DNA of 64,000 nt from Flavobacteriaceae bacterium D16 (GTDB lineage Bacteria; Bacteroidota; Bacteroidia; Flavobacteriales; Flavobacteriaceae), in assembly GCA_021295155.1 (NCBI GenBank), contig JAJTJC010000035.1, forward strand, positions 310,001-374,000, read 5' to 3'. Under the pieces are notes generated by a model. That model made no database searches, had not been told where the DNA came from, and was given only the letters and a program-made list of their open reading frames with translations. Numbering within the stretch: the stretch's first letter is position 1; each line of letters opens with the position of its first letter. The position numbers were made by a program, and so were the translations under genes. This document shows positions 24,863 through 33,404 of the stretch, in pieces.

Positions 24863-25580
24863 GGTGCATGCTTTTAGAGGGAGCCAATATCAGCAAATAG
24901 CGAAAAGCCCACTTCCATTTAACTATTGAATAATAATCGGAAACCTGGCTGGAGAATGCAAAAAGCTCCTTTCTTTTAAACCCCCTTTTAACGGAGACCA
25001 GGCCATCGTGTCTGGCAATTTTTGTTTTAATAAAAATAGTACTAAAGATTTTAAATAGATAATATGCCCATGGACTTCTTTGCAAATCATTCACAACTAC
25101 GGCAACCCGGGCAACATGGCTAAGTTTCTCGAGGAATTTTGGTATCTGAGCAGTCGGTATATGATGCAGGGTCAGGGTACATAAAACAATATCCGAAACC
25201 AGTCCTTCAACATCATCCTGAAGAATATCCTTGGTATAGTATTTTATTTCAGGAAAATCCGCACTGTATTTTTCAGCAAGGTTGATGGCAGCCTTATTTA
25301 TGTCTAATCCTCTAAACGAAACCCGGTACTTATTCTTTCGGCAAATCAGGGCTAGCTGCCTAAGCATTGCCCCTTCTCCACAGCCAACATCCATAATGCT
25401 AAACTCCTTATCCGGTTCTTTCTGAAGTATGTTTAAAACTGCCCTATGGGTAATCCTGTTCCCGCCGAGAAGCCGGTTGGCCAAACTTACATCCCTAAGC
25501 ACCTCATTAAGCTTTTCCGGCGCCAGGGTTGTATCATCCATAAGCTCCGCTTCTGTAGTCCTGTTTCTGAATGCTCTCAT
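24855..25580 (-). CDS. SAM-dependent methyltransferase of the PKS operon
   Basis: 241 residues. Class I methyltransferase fold: SAM-binding motif IMDVGCGEGAMLRQL (VGCGEG at 65-70), acidic motif II 'FRGLDINKAAI', and 'DIVLCTLTLHHI' motif. The C-terminal third is hydrophobic/aromatic and basic ('AYYLFKIFSTIFIKTK', 'WKWAFRYLLIL'), suggesting membrane association or a lipid substrate. By analogy with SrsB it may methylate the aromatic ring or hydroxyl of the polyketide. It overlaps both neighbours (4 and 8 nt). Confidence 0.85.
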   Translation of the reverse strand: MRAFRNRTTEAELMDDTTLAPEKLNEVLRDVSLANRLLGGNRITHRAVLNILQKEPDKEFSIMDVGCGEGAMLRQLALICRKNKYRVSFRGLDINKAAINLAEKYSADFPEIKYYTKDILQDDVEGLVSDIVLCTLTLHHIPTAQIPKFLEKLSHVARVAVVVNDLQRSPWAYYLFKIFSTIFIKTKIARHDGLVSVKRGFKRKELFAFSSQVSDYYSIVKWKWAFRYLLILAPSKSMHHD

Positions 25581-26698
25581 ACTGAAATGGGCTTACCGTG
25601 GGTTTTTTGAATGACCTTCCGTGTAACCGATGGAAATCTGGAAAGCCCGGTAATCAAATGACGGGACAGGTTGTCCCTTAGAAGGACATGTTGAAGCGTC
25701 CTACCCAGTCGCATCCGCTGACCAAACTCTTGTTTCCAGTGTTTTTGGTAGTCTTGTTCCAGGGATTTTCTGGAATAAGATGTTGATTTAAAAAATTGTA
25801 CAATGGCCTCCGAGGCTATTTTAGCGCTATGGATCGCTATTGCCATGCCATTGCCACATAATGGGTGTATAAGTCCGGCCGTATCACCGCAAAATAAAAT
25901 ATGACCTGACACGGCCTCTTTTTTGACAAAAGAAACCTGAGCGATACTCAATGGACTTTTCCACAATGGTTCTGCTTCCGTAAGGAATTTATTCAGCAAA
26001 GGATTCCTGCCGAGTACATTTTGGTTGAAATCGTCAATATTTCGATACTTTGAAAAATTTCGGTAAGAAGCAAGGTAGCACATATTGACCGCAGCTGTTT
26101 CTGTTTTAGATAAGCCACAGTAACCTCCTTCAAAATTATGCAATGCAACCTGGTTAACCGGAAAATCAGCATGCTTGTAGTGTGCCTTTACCGCCAGCCA
26201 GGGAGATTTCTGATTAAAAAAAGGTCGTTTAAGGGACTTATCCAGATTACTGCGCTTACCATATGCTGCCAACGCAATACTGGAGCTGTAGGTATCTCCA
26301 TTTAGGGTGCTAACTTCGAACCTGTCTTTCTCATACAAAATGTCGGTAACGGTATCAAAGCAGATTGTTACTCCCTCTTGCAGGCATCTTTGGTATAGTA
26401 AATCATCCAGCGCATATCTGCTTATTCCAACACCTCCTAAAGGCAATTGGAATGAAAAAGAGTTCCCTTTTTGAGTACTTAGTAAAAGGTGATCTATTGC
26501 CACTCCTGTTTCAATATCCACACCTAATTGTTTCAGGTAGGGAATTACTTCTCTTGAGACGTACTCTCCGCAAACTTTATGTCTGGGAAAAGGAGTTTTT
26601 TCTATAACCAGCACACCTATTCCCTTTTGTGTTAAATCCAGCGCTGCAGTTAAACCTGCCAGCCCCCCTCCCACTATTATTACGTCACGCTCATGCAC
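25577..26698 (-). CDS. FAD-dependent oxidoreductase, geranylgeranyl-reductase-like
   Basis: 373 residues from a GTG start; upstream in-frame codons reach a stop without an ATG. The dinucleotide-binding motif VGGGLAGLTAALDL is at 9-22, the family signature HKVCGEYVSRE at about 40-50, and the FAD motif LFCGDTAGLIHPLCGNGMAIA near 270. The family includes geranylgeranyl reductases and aromatic hydroxylases. In the srs operon the flavoprotein hydroxylates the resorcinol to a quinone; a similar role is inferred. First gene of the operon, starting about 20 bp after the ompA terminator. Confidence 0.85.
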   Translation of the reverse strand: MHERDVIIVGGGLAGLTAALDLTQKGIGVLVIEKTPFPRHKVCGEYVSREVIPYLKQLGVDIETGVAIDHLLLSTQKGNSFSFQLPLGGVGISRYALDDLLYQRCLQEGVTICFDTVTDILYEKDRFEVSTLNGDTYSSSIALAAYGKRSNLDKSLKRPFFNQKSPWLAVKAHYKHADFPVNQVALHNFEGGYCGLSKTETAAVNMCYLASYRNFSKYRNIDDFNQNVLGRNPLLNKFLTEAEPLWKSPLSIAQVSFVKKEAVSGHILFCGDTAGLIHPLCGNGMAIAIHSAKIASEAIVQFFKSTSYSRKSLEQDYQKHWKQEFGQRMRLGRTLQHVLLRDNLSRHLITGLSRFPSVTRKVIQKTHGKPISV

Positions 26699-26720
26699 AT
26701 GTTGAAGTTAATGTATTCGC

Positions 26721-26750
26721 AATAAAAAACCCGGCATTTTAACCGGGTTT
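26721..26750 (-). terminator. terminator of the ompA-like gene, just before the PKS operon
   Basis: AAACCCGG (26727-26734) pairs with CCGGGTTT (26743-26750) around an 8-nt loop; on the minus strand the stem is followed by a T-rich run (complement of AATAAAAAA). It separates the OmpA transcript from the operon. Confidence 0.8.
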
Positions 26751-26771
26751 GTAAAAAGTAATTAAGAGCAA

Positions 26772-27464
26772 CTATCCTTTTGTTTTCTGAATCGCTTCTT
26801 CTTTAAGGGCATCGCTGGCAATAATACCCAATTCTACTCGTCTGTTCTTTGCTTTTCCTTCCGGAGTTGAATTGTCGGCTTTTGGCTGACTTTCACCATA
26901 CCATTTGGTAGTAAAACGGTCCGAAGCAATTCCCTGAGCAATCAGGTATTTGGTGACAGATTCCGCACGCTGTTGGGATAAAGTCATATTGTATTCATCA
27001 GATCCTGCACTATCCGTGTGCCCTTCAATCAAAATTACCGATTTTGGATATTCTCTGAATATTTCAGCTAATCGATTAAGGGTCTCAGCAGAGGTGCCCT
27101 TCACATTAGACTTGTTAGTATCAAAATAAACTCCCGCTTCCTCATTAAAGGTAACGTTGATACCTTCTCCAACCCGGGTAACTTCAGCCCCCGGGATTTC
27201 CTCTTCAATCCGTTCTGCCTGCCTGTCCATGCGATCTCCGATATACCCTCCGGCTACACCACCAATAGCGCCTCCGATAATGGCCCCCAGGACGGTATTG
27301 CCTTTTCCAACATTATTGCCAATTACTCCACCAATTACAGCTCCCCCGGCAGACCCGATCACTGCTCCTTTTTGTTTATTGTTGGCATTTCTAATGGCGG
27401 TACACCCGGAGATCAAACCGGTGAGAACAACCACAACTAAAATTTGTCTTAATGTCCTAATCAT
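26772..27464 (-). CDS. OmpA-family lipoprotein with glycine-zipper region
   Basis: 230 residues. Lipobox ISGC (Cys21), then a glycine-zipper segment (about 35-85: GSAGGAVIGGVIGNN, GGAIGGVAGGYIGD) that can form membrane-active helices. The OmpA C-terminal domain (about 110-220) has 'ILIEGHTDSAGSDEYNMTLSQQRAESV' split over the peptidoglycan-binding helix and the final 'KNRRVELGI' with the Asp/Arg that bind diaminopimelate. It anchors the outer membrane to the wall. An 8-nt gap separates it from the lipocalin gene upstream, so both form one transcript ended at 26721. Confidence 0.9.
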   Translation of the reverse strand: MIRTLRQILVVVVLTGLISGCTAIRNANNKQKGAVIGSAGGAVIGGVIGNNVGKGNTVLGAIIGGAIGGVAGGYIGDRMDRQAERIEEEIPGAEVTRVGEGINVTFNEEAGVYFDTNKSNVKGTSAETLNRLAEIFREYPKSVILIEGHTDSAGSDEYNMTLSQQRAESVTKYLIAQGIASDRFTTKWYGESQPKADNSTPEGKAKNRRVELGIIASDALKEEAIQKTKG

Positions 27465-27471
27465 GAGTTTT

Positions 27472-27954
27472 TTATTTTTTTAAAAATTCATATACTATCG
27501 TTATTGGCAAACCATCTACGGAAACATTAGATTTCAGTATCATCTCAGCTGCTGAAAGTTCGCTGATTTCCAGGCGATATCCCCGCCCTGCATCCAAGTC
27601 CTTAAACTTCTCGTCAATAAATTTAAATTGTAATTGTGCTTTATAGTTTTCCGGACGTTCCACTACAGACCACCGGATAAAACGATCTCCCCCTTCACAT
27701 AAGCTACCCTGCTGGATAGTATACCTGCCTGTACTGTTATTATCCCTGAAGAACCAGTCGCTCCCTTCAAAACAGACGGCGCTCGCATCATTGAACAACA
27801 CGGCATTAAAAGCACCTGTATTATTTTCATATTTTATGTTTTCAAGGGTCCAGGAACCACTAATCAGGTTTTGCTGGTTTCTAACTGACTTACTTACTGA
27901 ACAGGCATTTAAAACAAAAACTGTCAGCAGTCCTAAAAGCATTTTATTTTTCAT
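27472..27954 (-). CDS. lipocalin-like lipoprotein
   Basis: 160 residues with lipobox VLNAC (Cys18). The motif 'ISGSWTLENIKY' near residue 31 is the G-x-W start of a lipocalin-type barrel, and 'WFFRDNNSTGRYTI' and 'LEISELSAAEMILK' fit the Bacteroidota lipocalin-like families. Ligand unknown. Co-transcribed with the OmpA lipoprotein 8 bp downstream. Confidence 0.8.
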   Translation of the reverse strand: MKNKMLLGLLTVFVLNACSVSKSVRNQQNLISGSWTLENIKYENNTGAFNAVLFNDASAVCFEGSDWFFRDNNSTGRYTIQQGSLCEGGDRFIRWSVVERPENYKAQLQFKFIDEKFKDLDAGRGYRLEISELSAAEMILKSNVSVDGLPITIVYEFLKK

Positions 27955-27988
27955 ATAGAAAGATTAAAAATTAGTCAAATTATATACG

Positions 27989-28012
27989 GGGAAACCTTAC
28001 GAATGGTTTCCC
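27989..28012 (-). terminator. possible terminator hairpin after the E1 gene
   Basis: GGGAAACC (27989-27996), 8-nt loop, GGTTTCCC (28005-28012). The stem is good but no T run follows directly on the minus strand, so it may be a structured 3' end instead. Confidence 0.3.
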
Positions 28013-28075
28013 GGGACACGTTGTTTTAAATATATTGTTTTAACCACGGCTCTGAACCTGGCCTTATTTGCGAAT

Positions 28076-30070
28076 TTAATAAGCCAGCAACTCATTCAGT
28101 ACATTAACAAATCGTTCTTTGGGCAGGAAATGCTTCTCAAGGCTTTTGGCAAAGGGTACCGGGGTTTCCAGACTCCCTATTCTTTTCACCGGAGCATCCA
28201 GAAATTCAAAACAGTGCTCTCCAACGAGGGCGGCAATATCACTGGCTACTCCACCAAACAAGGTGTCTTCCTGTAGGACAAGTAGTTTCCCAGTTTTGCG
28301 CACAGAATTGTATACTGCTTCTATATCCAAGGGCTGCAGTGTCCTTAGATCCAGGAGATCTGCTTTTATTTCAGTTTGTTTTTCCAAGGCTTCTAATGCC
28401 CAATGTACTCCTGCCCCATAGGTGACAATACTGACATCATCTCCTTCTTTCAATAGCGCTGCCTTTCCTAAAGGAAGAGTATAGTACTCCTTTGGAACAT
28501 CTTGATATATACTACGATAAAGTGCCTTGTGCTCAAAAAATAAAACCGGGTTAGGATCATTAATAGCTGTGGCCAATAGTCCTTTGGCATCATAAGGAAA
28601 AGCCGGGTAAACCACCTTTAATCCCGGAGTTTTGGTAAACCAGGCTTCATTCGTTTGTGAATGAAAGGGCCCTGCACCTACCCCGGCGCCGCAGGGCATC
28701 CTGATCACTACATCTGCCTTTTCATTCCAGCGGTAGTGCACCTTTGCGAGGTAATTAACAATGGGGTTAAAACCACTGCTTACGAAATCACCAAATTGCA
28801 TTTCCATAACTGCCTTCATCCCATTGATAGAAAGCCCCATTGCAGCCGATACCACAGCGGATTCGCATATGGGAGTATTTCGCACCCGCTCCTTTCCAAA
28901 CTGCTCCGAAAAGCCCTCGGTTATTTTAAAAACTCCTCCATATTCAGCAATATCCTGCCCCAGAATAACCAGGTTGTCATTGCGTTCCATGGATTGCTTT
29001 AAACCTTCGGAAATGGCATCAACCAGACGAATGTTATGAGTATCACTATTCGACTTAACTTCTTGATATATATATTTTTGATATACATCATTTAATTCTT
29101 TACTTTCTACAAAGTCTACCTCGGATTCTTCAAATGCCAGCTTTAAGTTATCGTCAATTTCACGGACAAATTCCTTTTTAAAGACCACCTCTTTCTTTTC
29201 CAACAGCAAGCCTTTTTCATGCAGGTAGGCCAGGTAGTTCTGAATAGGATCCTTTTCCGCCCATTCTTCCAGCAGTTTTTTAGGGACATACTTAGTGCCA
29301 CTGGCCTCTTCATGTCCACGCATCCTGAATGTTTTGAACTCAACCAAAACGGGCCTGGGCTCTTTCCGCATACTTTCACACAAGGAATTCATCTTACGGT
29401 AAACTTCCAGAATGTTATTACCTTCAACGATGTGCGATTCTATACCATAGCCTATCCCTTTATCTGCAATATGTTCGCAGCGAAACTGCTCACTGACAGG
29501 TGTAGATAAACCGTATCCGTTATTTTCAACACAAAAGAGAACAGGCAGGTCCCAGACCGCAGCCAGGTTAAGGGCTTCATGGAAATCACCTTCACTGGTA
29601 GCTCCCTCTCCTGTAAACACTGCGGTTACCCGCTTCTCTTTTTTTAGTTTATGCGCAAGTGCTATTCCGTCCGCGACACCCAATTGAGGTCCCAAATGAG
29701 AGATCATACCAATAATCCTGTAATCCTGTGTTCCAAAATGGAAACTTCTGTCCCTTCCCTTGGTAAATCCACTTGCTTTACCCTGCCACTGGGAGAATAG
29801 CTTGTTCAGTGGAATCCCTCTGCTGGTAAAAACACCGAGATTGCGATGCATCGGCAAAATATACTCATCGTTCTTAAGAGCGGAGGTCACTCCTACAGAG
29901 ATCGCCTCCTGCCCGATACCGCTAAACCATTTGGAAATTTTCCCCTGACGGAGCAGAATAAGCATTTTCTCCTCTATCATCCTGGGTTTCAGCATACGCC
30001 TGTATAAGTCAAGCTGCATTTCTTCAGATATGCCTTCGCTGTTGTACTTTATGTAGGAAACACTATCCAT
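28076..30070 (-). CDS. fused alpha/beta E1 of 2-oxoisovalerate (branched-chain) dehydrogenase
   Basis: 664 residues from the ATG at 30070; the start is supported by a promoter whose -7 box lies at 30083-30090, downstream of the longer frame's first Met. The first half is E1-alpha (TPP motif as GEG-ATSEGDFHEALN...NN, about 155-190); the second half from about 350 is E1-beta ('LVDAISEGLKQSMERNDNLVILGQDIAEYGG', 'MEMQFGDF'). It decarboxylates branched-chain 2-oxoacids with thiamine diphosphate, feeding iso-branched fatty acids. E2 and E3 are not beside it. Confidence 0.85.
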   Translation of the reverse strand: MDSVSYIKYNSEGISEEMQLDLYRRMLKPRMIEEKMLILLRQGKISKWFSGIGQEAISVGVTSALKNDEYILPMHRNLGVFTSRGIPLNKLFSQWQGKASGFTKGRDRSFHFGTQDYRIIGMISHLGPQLGVADGIALAHKLKKEKRVTAVFTGEGATSEGDFHEALNLAAVWDLPVLFCVENNGYGLSTPVSEQFRCEHIADKGIGYGIESHIVEGNNILEVYRKMNSLCESMRKEPRPVLVEFKTFRMRGHEEASGTKYVPKKLLEEWAEKDPIQNYLAYLHEKGLLLEKKEVVFKKEFVREIDDNLKLAFEESEVDFVESKELNDVYQKYIYQEVKSNSDTHNIRLVDAISEGLKQSMERNDNLVILGQDIAEYGGVFKITEGFSEQFGKERVRNTPICESAVVSAAMGLSINGMKAVMEMQFGDFVSSGFNPIVNYLAKVHYRWNEKADVVIRMPCGAGVGAGPFHSQTNEAWFTKTPGLKVVYPAFPYDAKGLLATAINDPNPVLFFEHKALYRSIYQDVPKEYYTLPLGKAALLKEGDDVSIVTYGAGVHWALEALEKQTEIKADLLDLRTLQPLDIEAVYNSVRKTGKLLVLQEDTLFGGVASDIAALVGEHCFEFLDAPVKRIGSLETPVPFAKSLEKHFLPKERFVNVLNELLAY

Positions 30071-30082
30071 AATTACAAGGTG

Positions 30083-30115
30083 TAAAAGTAACAAAATTGA
30101 CTTCATCCATTTCAA
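30083..30115 (-). promoter_or_regulatory. candidate promoter of the E1 gene
   Basis: On the minus strand TTG (complement of 30113-30115), 22-nt spacer, TACTTTTA (complement of 30083-30090; one mismatch). It places the start of transcription about 6-8 nt before the ATG at 30070. Confidence 0.5.
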
Positions 30116-30142
30116 GAATCTATCTTTCTATCGCTATTTTTT

Positions 30143-30150
30143 TACCTTTG
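30143..30150 (+). promoter_or_regulatory. consensus -7 box of the oxygenase gene
   Basis: TACCTTTG, an exact match to TAnnTTTG, 23 bp before the ATG at 30174. No clear TTG lies at the usual distance upstream. Confidence 0.45.
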
Positions 30151-30173
30151 ATTAAATCAAATAATTATTATTT

Positions 30174-31124
30174 ATGAGTGGGATACCCAGTGTGGATTTA
30201 AGAGACTTTATCTCGGGAGATGAAGAGAGAAAACTGAAATTTGTCCGGGAGATTGGAAGAGCATTTGAAGAAATTGGTTTTGTTGCTCTAAGCGGTCATT
30301 TCCTGTCGGACAATCTTGTATCAGAGTTATACGCAGAAGTTAAAGCATTTTTTGAATTGCCTCAGGACACCAAGGATTCGTATGAAATTCCGGGTATTGG
30401 CGGACAGCGTGGCTACACCTCTTTTGGCAAGGAACACGCTAAAGGCAGAAAAGCAGGAGATCTTAAAGAATTCTGGCATTTTGGACAATATGTGCAGGGT
30501 AATCCACAATTGGAGGAAGAGTATCCGGATAATGTTTTGGTTAAAGAACTACCTCGCTTTAATGAAGTGGGTAAAGAAACCTACAAGATGTTGGAAAAAA
30601 CGGCACAGTATGTTCTACGTGCCCTGGCATTGCACCTTGGTTTGGAAGAGCAGTATTTCGATAATTTCATTAAGAATGGAAATTCAATTCTCAGGCCCAT
30701 CCATTACCCTCCGATAACTGAAGAACCCAAGGATGCTGTACGCGCGGCTGCTCATGGGGATATTAACCTGATCACCCTGCTTATGGGTGCTCACGGAAAA
30801 GGCTTACAGGTACAAAATCATGAAGGAGAATGGATTGATGCTATTGCCAGGACAGATGAACTTATGATCAATGTTGGGGATATGCTTTCGCGTTTAACGA
30901 ACAACAAATTGAAATCTACCATTCATCAGGTGGTAAATCCACCTAGGGAACTCTGGGGTAATTCCCGGTATTCCATACCTTTCTTTATGCACCCCATTAG
31001 TGAAATGCCACTAAACTGTCTTGAAAACTGCATCGATGCTGAGCATCCTAAAGGATTTGAAGACACTACCGCCGGGGAGTACCTGAATGAGCGGTTAATT
31101 GAGCTCGGTTTAATTAAAAAATAG
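30174..31124 (+). CDS. 2-oxoglutarate/Fe(II) oxygenase, isopenicillin-N-synthase-like family
   Basis: 316 residues. The N-terminal DIOX domain ('IGRAFEEIGFVALSGH') precedes the double-stranded beta-helix. Iron ligands are His194 and Asp196 in AAHGDINLI and His251 in STIHQVVNPP; Arg265-x-Ser267 (RYSIPFF) binds 2-oxoglutarate. Members hydroxylate or desaturate small molecules. No substrate is indicated; the SUI1-type gene follows after 2 bp in the same transcript. Confidence 0.85.
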   Translation: MSGIPSVDLRDFISGDEERKLKFVREIGRAFEEIGFVALSGHFLSDNLVSELYAEVKAFFELPQDTKDSYEIPGIGGQRGYTSFGKEHAKGRKAGDLKEFWHFGQYVQGNPQLEEEYPDNVLVKELPRFNEVGKETYKMLEKTAQYVLRALALHLGLEEQYFDNFIKNGNSILRPIHYPPITEEPKDAVRAAAHGDINLITLLMGAHGKGLQVQNHEGEWIDAIARTDELMINVGDMLSRLTNNKLKSTIHQVVNPPRELWGNSRYSIPFFMHPISEMPLNCLENCIDAEHPKGFEDTTAGEYLNERLIELGLIKK

Positions 31125-31126
31125 CC

Positions 31127-31459
31127 ATGGATTTAAGAGATCAATTAGCAAATTTGTTCCCGGATCATAAGTCCGAGGAATCTTCTGTTGAGGCTGGTAA
31201 AAACATACCAGACCTATGGATACAGGATGCTCCCATCATTTGCAAGTACGAGAAACGCAAAGGAAAACCCGTTACTCTGTTGGAAGGATATACAGGAGCA
31301 ACCGAAGATTTTAAGAAACTGACCGGGATTCTAAAAAACAAACTGCAGGTAGGAGGTTCTTTTAAAAAGGAGGTAATCTTAATCCAGGGGAATAATCGGG
31401 ATAGGATCATGGAATTATTGGGAGACCTTGGATTTAATACTAAACGTGTAGGTGGCTAA
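31127..31459 (+). CDS. SUI1/eIF1-like translation factor (YciH family)
   Basis: 110 residues. An unstructured N-terminal third is followed by the SUI1 domain (about 45-110): 'RKGKPVTLLEGYTG', 'ELTGIL'-like helix and 'VILIQGNNRDRIMELLGDLGFNTKRVGG' are typical of the eIF1 fold. In bacteria these proteins bind the 30S subunit and may help start-codon fidelity. Two bp after the oxygenase stop. Confidence 0.85.
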   Translation: MDLRDQLANLFPDHKSEESSVEAGKNIPDLWIQDAPIICKYEKRKGKPVTLLEGYTGATEDFKKLTGILKNKLQVGGSFKKEVILIQGNNRDRIMELLGDLGFNTKRVGG

Positions 31460-31539
31460 GCGAACTGTAAACTCTTGGCTAAGTGCAGGCTATGTAAAAA
31501 TTGTCCATCCAAAAAGACATATTAGCTGTTAAATTTTTT

Positions 31540-31568
31540 TTGTTTTTTTCGATAAAGCGTTACTTTTA
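31540..31568 (+). promoter_or_regulatory. candidate promoter of the DUF1835/nucleoside phosphorylase operon
   Basis: TTG at 31540-31542, 18-nt spacer, TACTTTTA at 31561-31568 (one mismatch to TAnnTTTG), 29 bp before the ATG at 31598. Confidence 0.5.
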
Positions 31569-31597
31569 GATGTTATAACCTAAACAACACGCCTAAA

Positions 31598-32530
31598 ATG
31601 AGTTCCCAGTTACACATTACTAATGGTGATAGTTTTACCCAGCGGTTGAAGAAACTGAATTTGAATGGGGATATCATTACCTGGAGGGAAATGCTCTGCG
31701 AAGGAAAAACGGAGACTGATGTTGGTAGCGAATCTTTCTGGAAAACCCGTTTCGATTTTTTACACAAACATTACAATGTCAGCAAATCGTGGTTTGTTGA
31801 AAAAACCCTTAAGGAATACAGATCCTTGTGTAATCATAAACAACAGGATCAGATAATTCTTTGGTTTGAATACGATCTTTTTTGTCAGATCAATATGCTG
31901 GCAGTAATCAGCTGGTTAAAGAGCCATCGTCGTTATGCAGATATATCACTGGTATGCAGTGGTAAAGAAGATGAAACCAATAAGCTCTATGGATTAAATG
32001 AGCTCTCGGATGAACAGCTCCTTCAACTATACAGCGATCGGATACATTTATCTCAGAATGATATTGAGTATGCGGATTATGTATGGCAGCTCTATTGCAG
32101 CGATAACCCCATACGATTAGAGAACCTGATGGATTATGATAATTATCAATACTCCTACCTCTCCGACGCCATAAAAGCTCACCTGAAAAGGTTCCCGACT
32201 ATTAAAAATGGCCTGAACGTAATCGAAAATCAGATTCTACAAATTTCAGAATCTGAGCAACCTACCTCCAAAAAAGCCTTACTTGGAGCTGCTTTGAAAA
32301 ATCAGGGTTATTACGGTTTTGGCGACACTCAATTCCAAAGGGTTATCACCAATTTAAAGCCACTCTTTAGCGGCTTTAATCCTGTAAAACTCACTAAGAA
32401 AGGAAAAGAGATTCTGGATGGCCAAACCAGCTATTATGCTGAATTGAGGGATGATTCGGCCTACCTGGGCGGTGCGCTGAAGTACAATTTCCTTTATAAT
32501 ACTGAATCTGACCGTATCCTAAAACTTTAA
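31598..32530 (+). CDS. DUF1835 domain protein
   Basis: 310 residues, cytoplasmic. The opening 'LHITNGDSFTQRLKKLNLNGDIITWREMLCEGKT' (here in pieces) is the DUF1835 hallmark: a nucleotide-binding-like 'H-x-x-NGD' and a 'W.E.L..GP' equivalent. 'IILWFEYDLFCQINMLAVISWL' matches the second conserved block. Function unknown; related proteins sit near RNA polymerase ECF sigma factors or nucleotide genes. It is the first gene of a three-gene unit with a nucleoside phosphorylase (1-bp gap). Confidence 0.8.
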   Translation: MSSQLHITNGDSFTQRLKKLNLNGDIITWREMLCEGKTETDVGSESFWKTRFDFLHKHYNVSKSWFVEKTLKEYRSLCNHKQQDQIILWFEYDLFCQINMLAVISWLKSHRRYADISLVCSGKEDETNKLYGLNELSDEQLLQLYSDRIHLSQNDIEYADYVWQLYCSDNPIRLENLMDYDNYQYSYLSDAIKAHLKRFPTIKNGLNVIENQILQISESEQPTSKKALLGAALKNQGYYGFGDTQFQRVITNLKPLFSGFNPVKLTKKGKEILDGQTSYYAELRDDSAYLGGALKYNFLYNTESDRILKL

Positions 32531-32531
32531 T

Positions 32532-33404
32532 ATGCCGCTGAGGGCTTCTGAATTAATCCTGAACGCCGATCAGAGCATCTACCATCTCAACCTTTTACCG
32601 GAAGACCTGGCTCCGACTATTATTCTGGTAGGCGATCAAAATCGTGTACCCAGAGTTTCACAACATTTTGACGAAATTGAGGTCCGGAAATCTAAAAGGG
32701 AATTCTATACCCATACAGGTTGGTTAAAGGGAAAACGTGTGTCCGTAGTTTCCACCGGAATTGGCACAGACAACATAGATATAGTCCTGAATGAACTGGA
32801 TGCACTGGTCAACATTGACTTTACTACCAAGACCCTTAAAGAAAACCTCACGCAACTGGATATAGTTCGAATAGGAACTTCTGGGGCCGTGCAGGCAGAT
32901 ATTCCTGTTAACGCCATGGTACTAAGTGAATACGCTATCGGGTTTGATAATGTGCTGCACTTTTATGATAGCCAGCATGTTCAACTTCACGAGATTCAAC
33001 AAGCATTTATTGATCACACTGCCTGGCCCTCACACAGATCACGCCCGTATGTAATTGGAGCCGATCCTGCTCTGATCAATAAACTAAGTTCCCCGGATAT
33101 TATCAGAGGATTCACCGGAACGAATACAGGATTCTACGGACCTCAGGGAAGGCAATTGCGTATAGCCTTAGAAGACCAGGACCATACCAGCAAACTCACT
33201 TCCTTTGAATTTAATGGGTTAAGGCTAACGAATTTGGAAATGGAATCTTCCGCGATTTTCGGGCTTTCAAAATTGATGGGCCACCGAGCAGCGTCTATGA
33301 ACTGTATCCTTGCCAACAGGGTTACCGGTGAATTTTCCCAAAATCCTGCAGCTGCGGTAGATCAGATAATTGCATATACTTTGGCTAAACTGATTGATTC
33401 ATGA
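32532..33404 (+). CDS. nucleoside phosphorylase (uridine-phosphorylase-like)
   Basis: 290 residues. PNP/UDP family: 'IILVGDQNRVPRVSQHF' (phosphate loop), 'VSVVSTGIGTDNIDIVLNEL', 'IVRIGTSGAVQADIPV' and the nucleoside-binding 'LTNLEMESSAIFGLSKLMGH'. It splits a nucleoside with phosphate into base and (deoxy)ribose-1-phosphate. The MES motif fits the family; the base preference is not certain. It overlaps the next gene by 4 nt (ATGA). Confidence 0.85.
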   Translation: MPLRASELILNADQSIYHLNLLPEDLAPTIILVGDQNRVPRVSQHFDEIEVRKSKREFYTHTGWLKGKRVSVVSTGIGTDNIDIVLNELDALVNIDFTTKTLKENLTQLDIVRIGTSGAVQADIPVNAMVLSEYAIGFDNVLHFYDSQHVQLHEIQQAFIDHTAWPSHRSRPYVIGADPALINKLSSPDIIRGFTGTNTGFYGPQGRQLRIALEDQDHTSKLTSFEFNGLRLTNLEMESSAIFGLSKLMGHRAASMNCILANRVTGEFSQNPAAAVDQIIAYTLAKLIDS

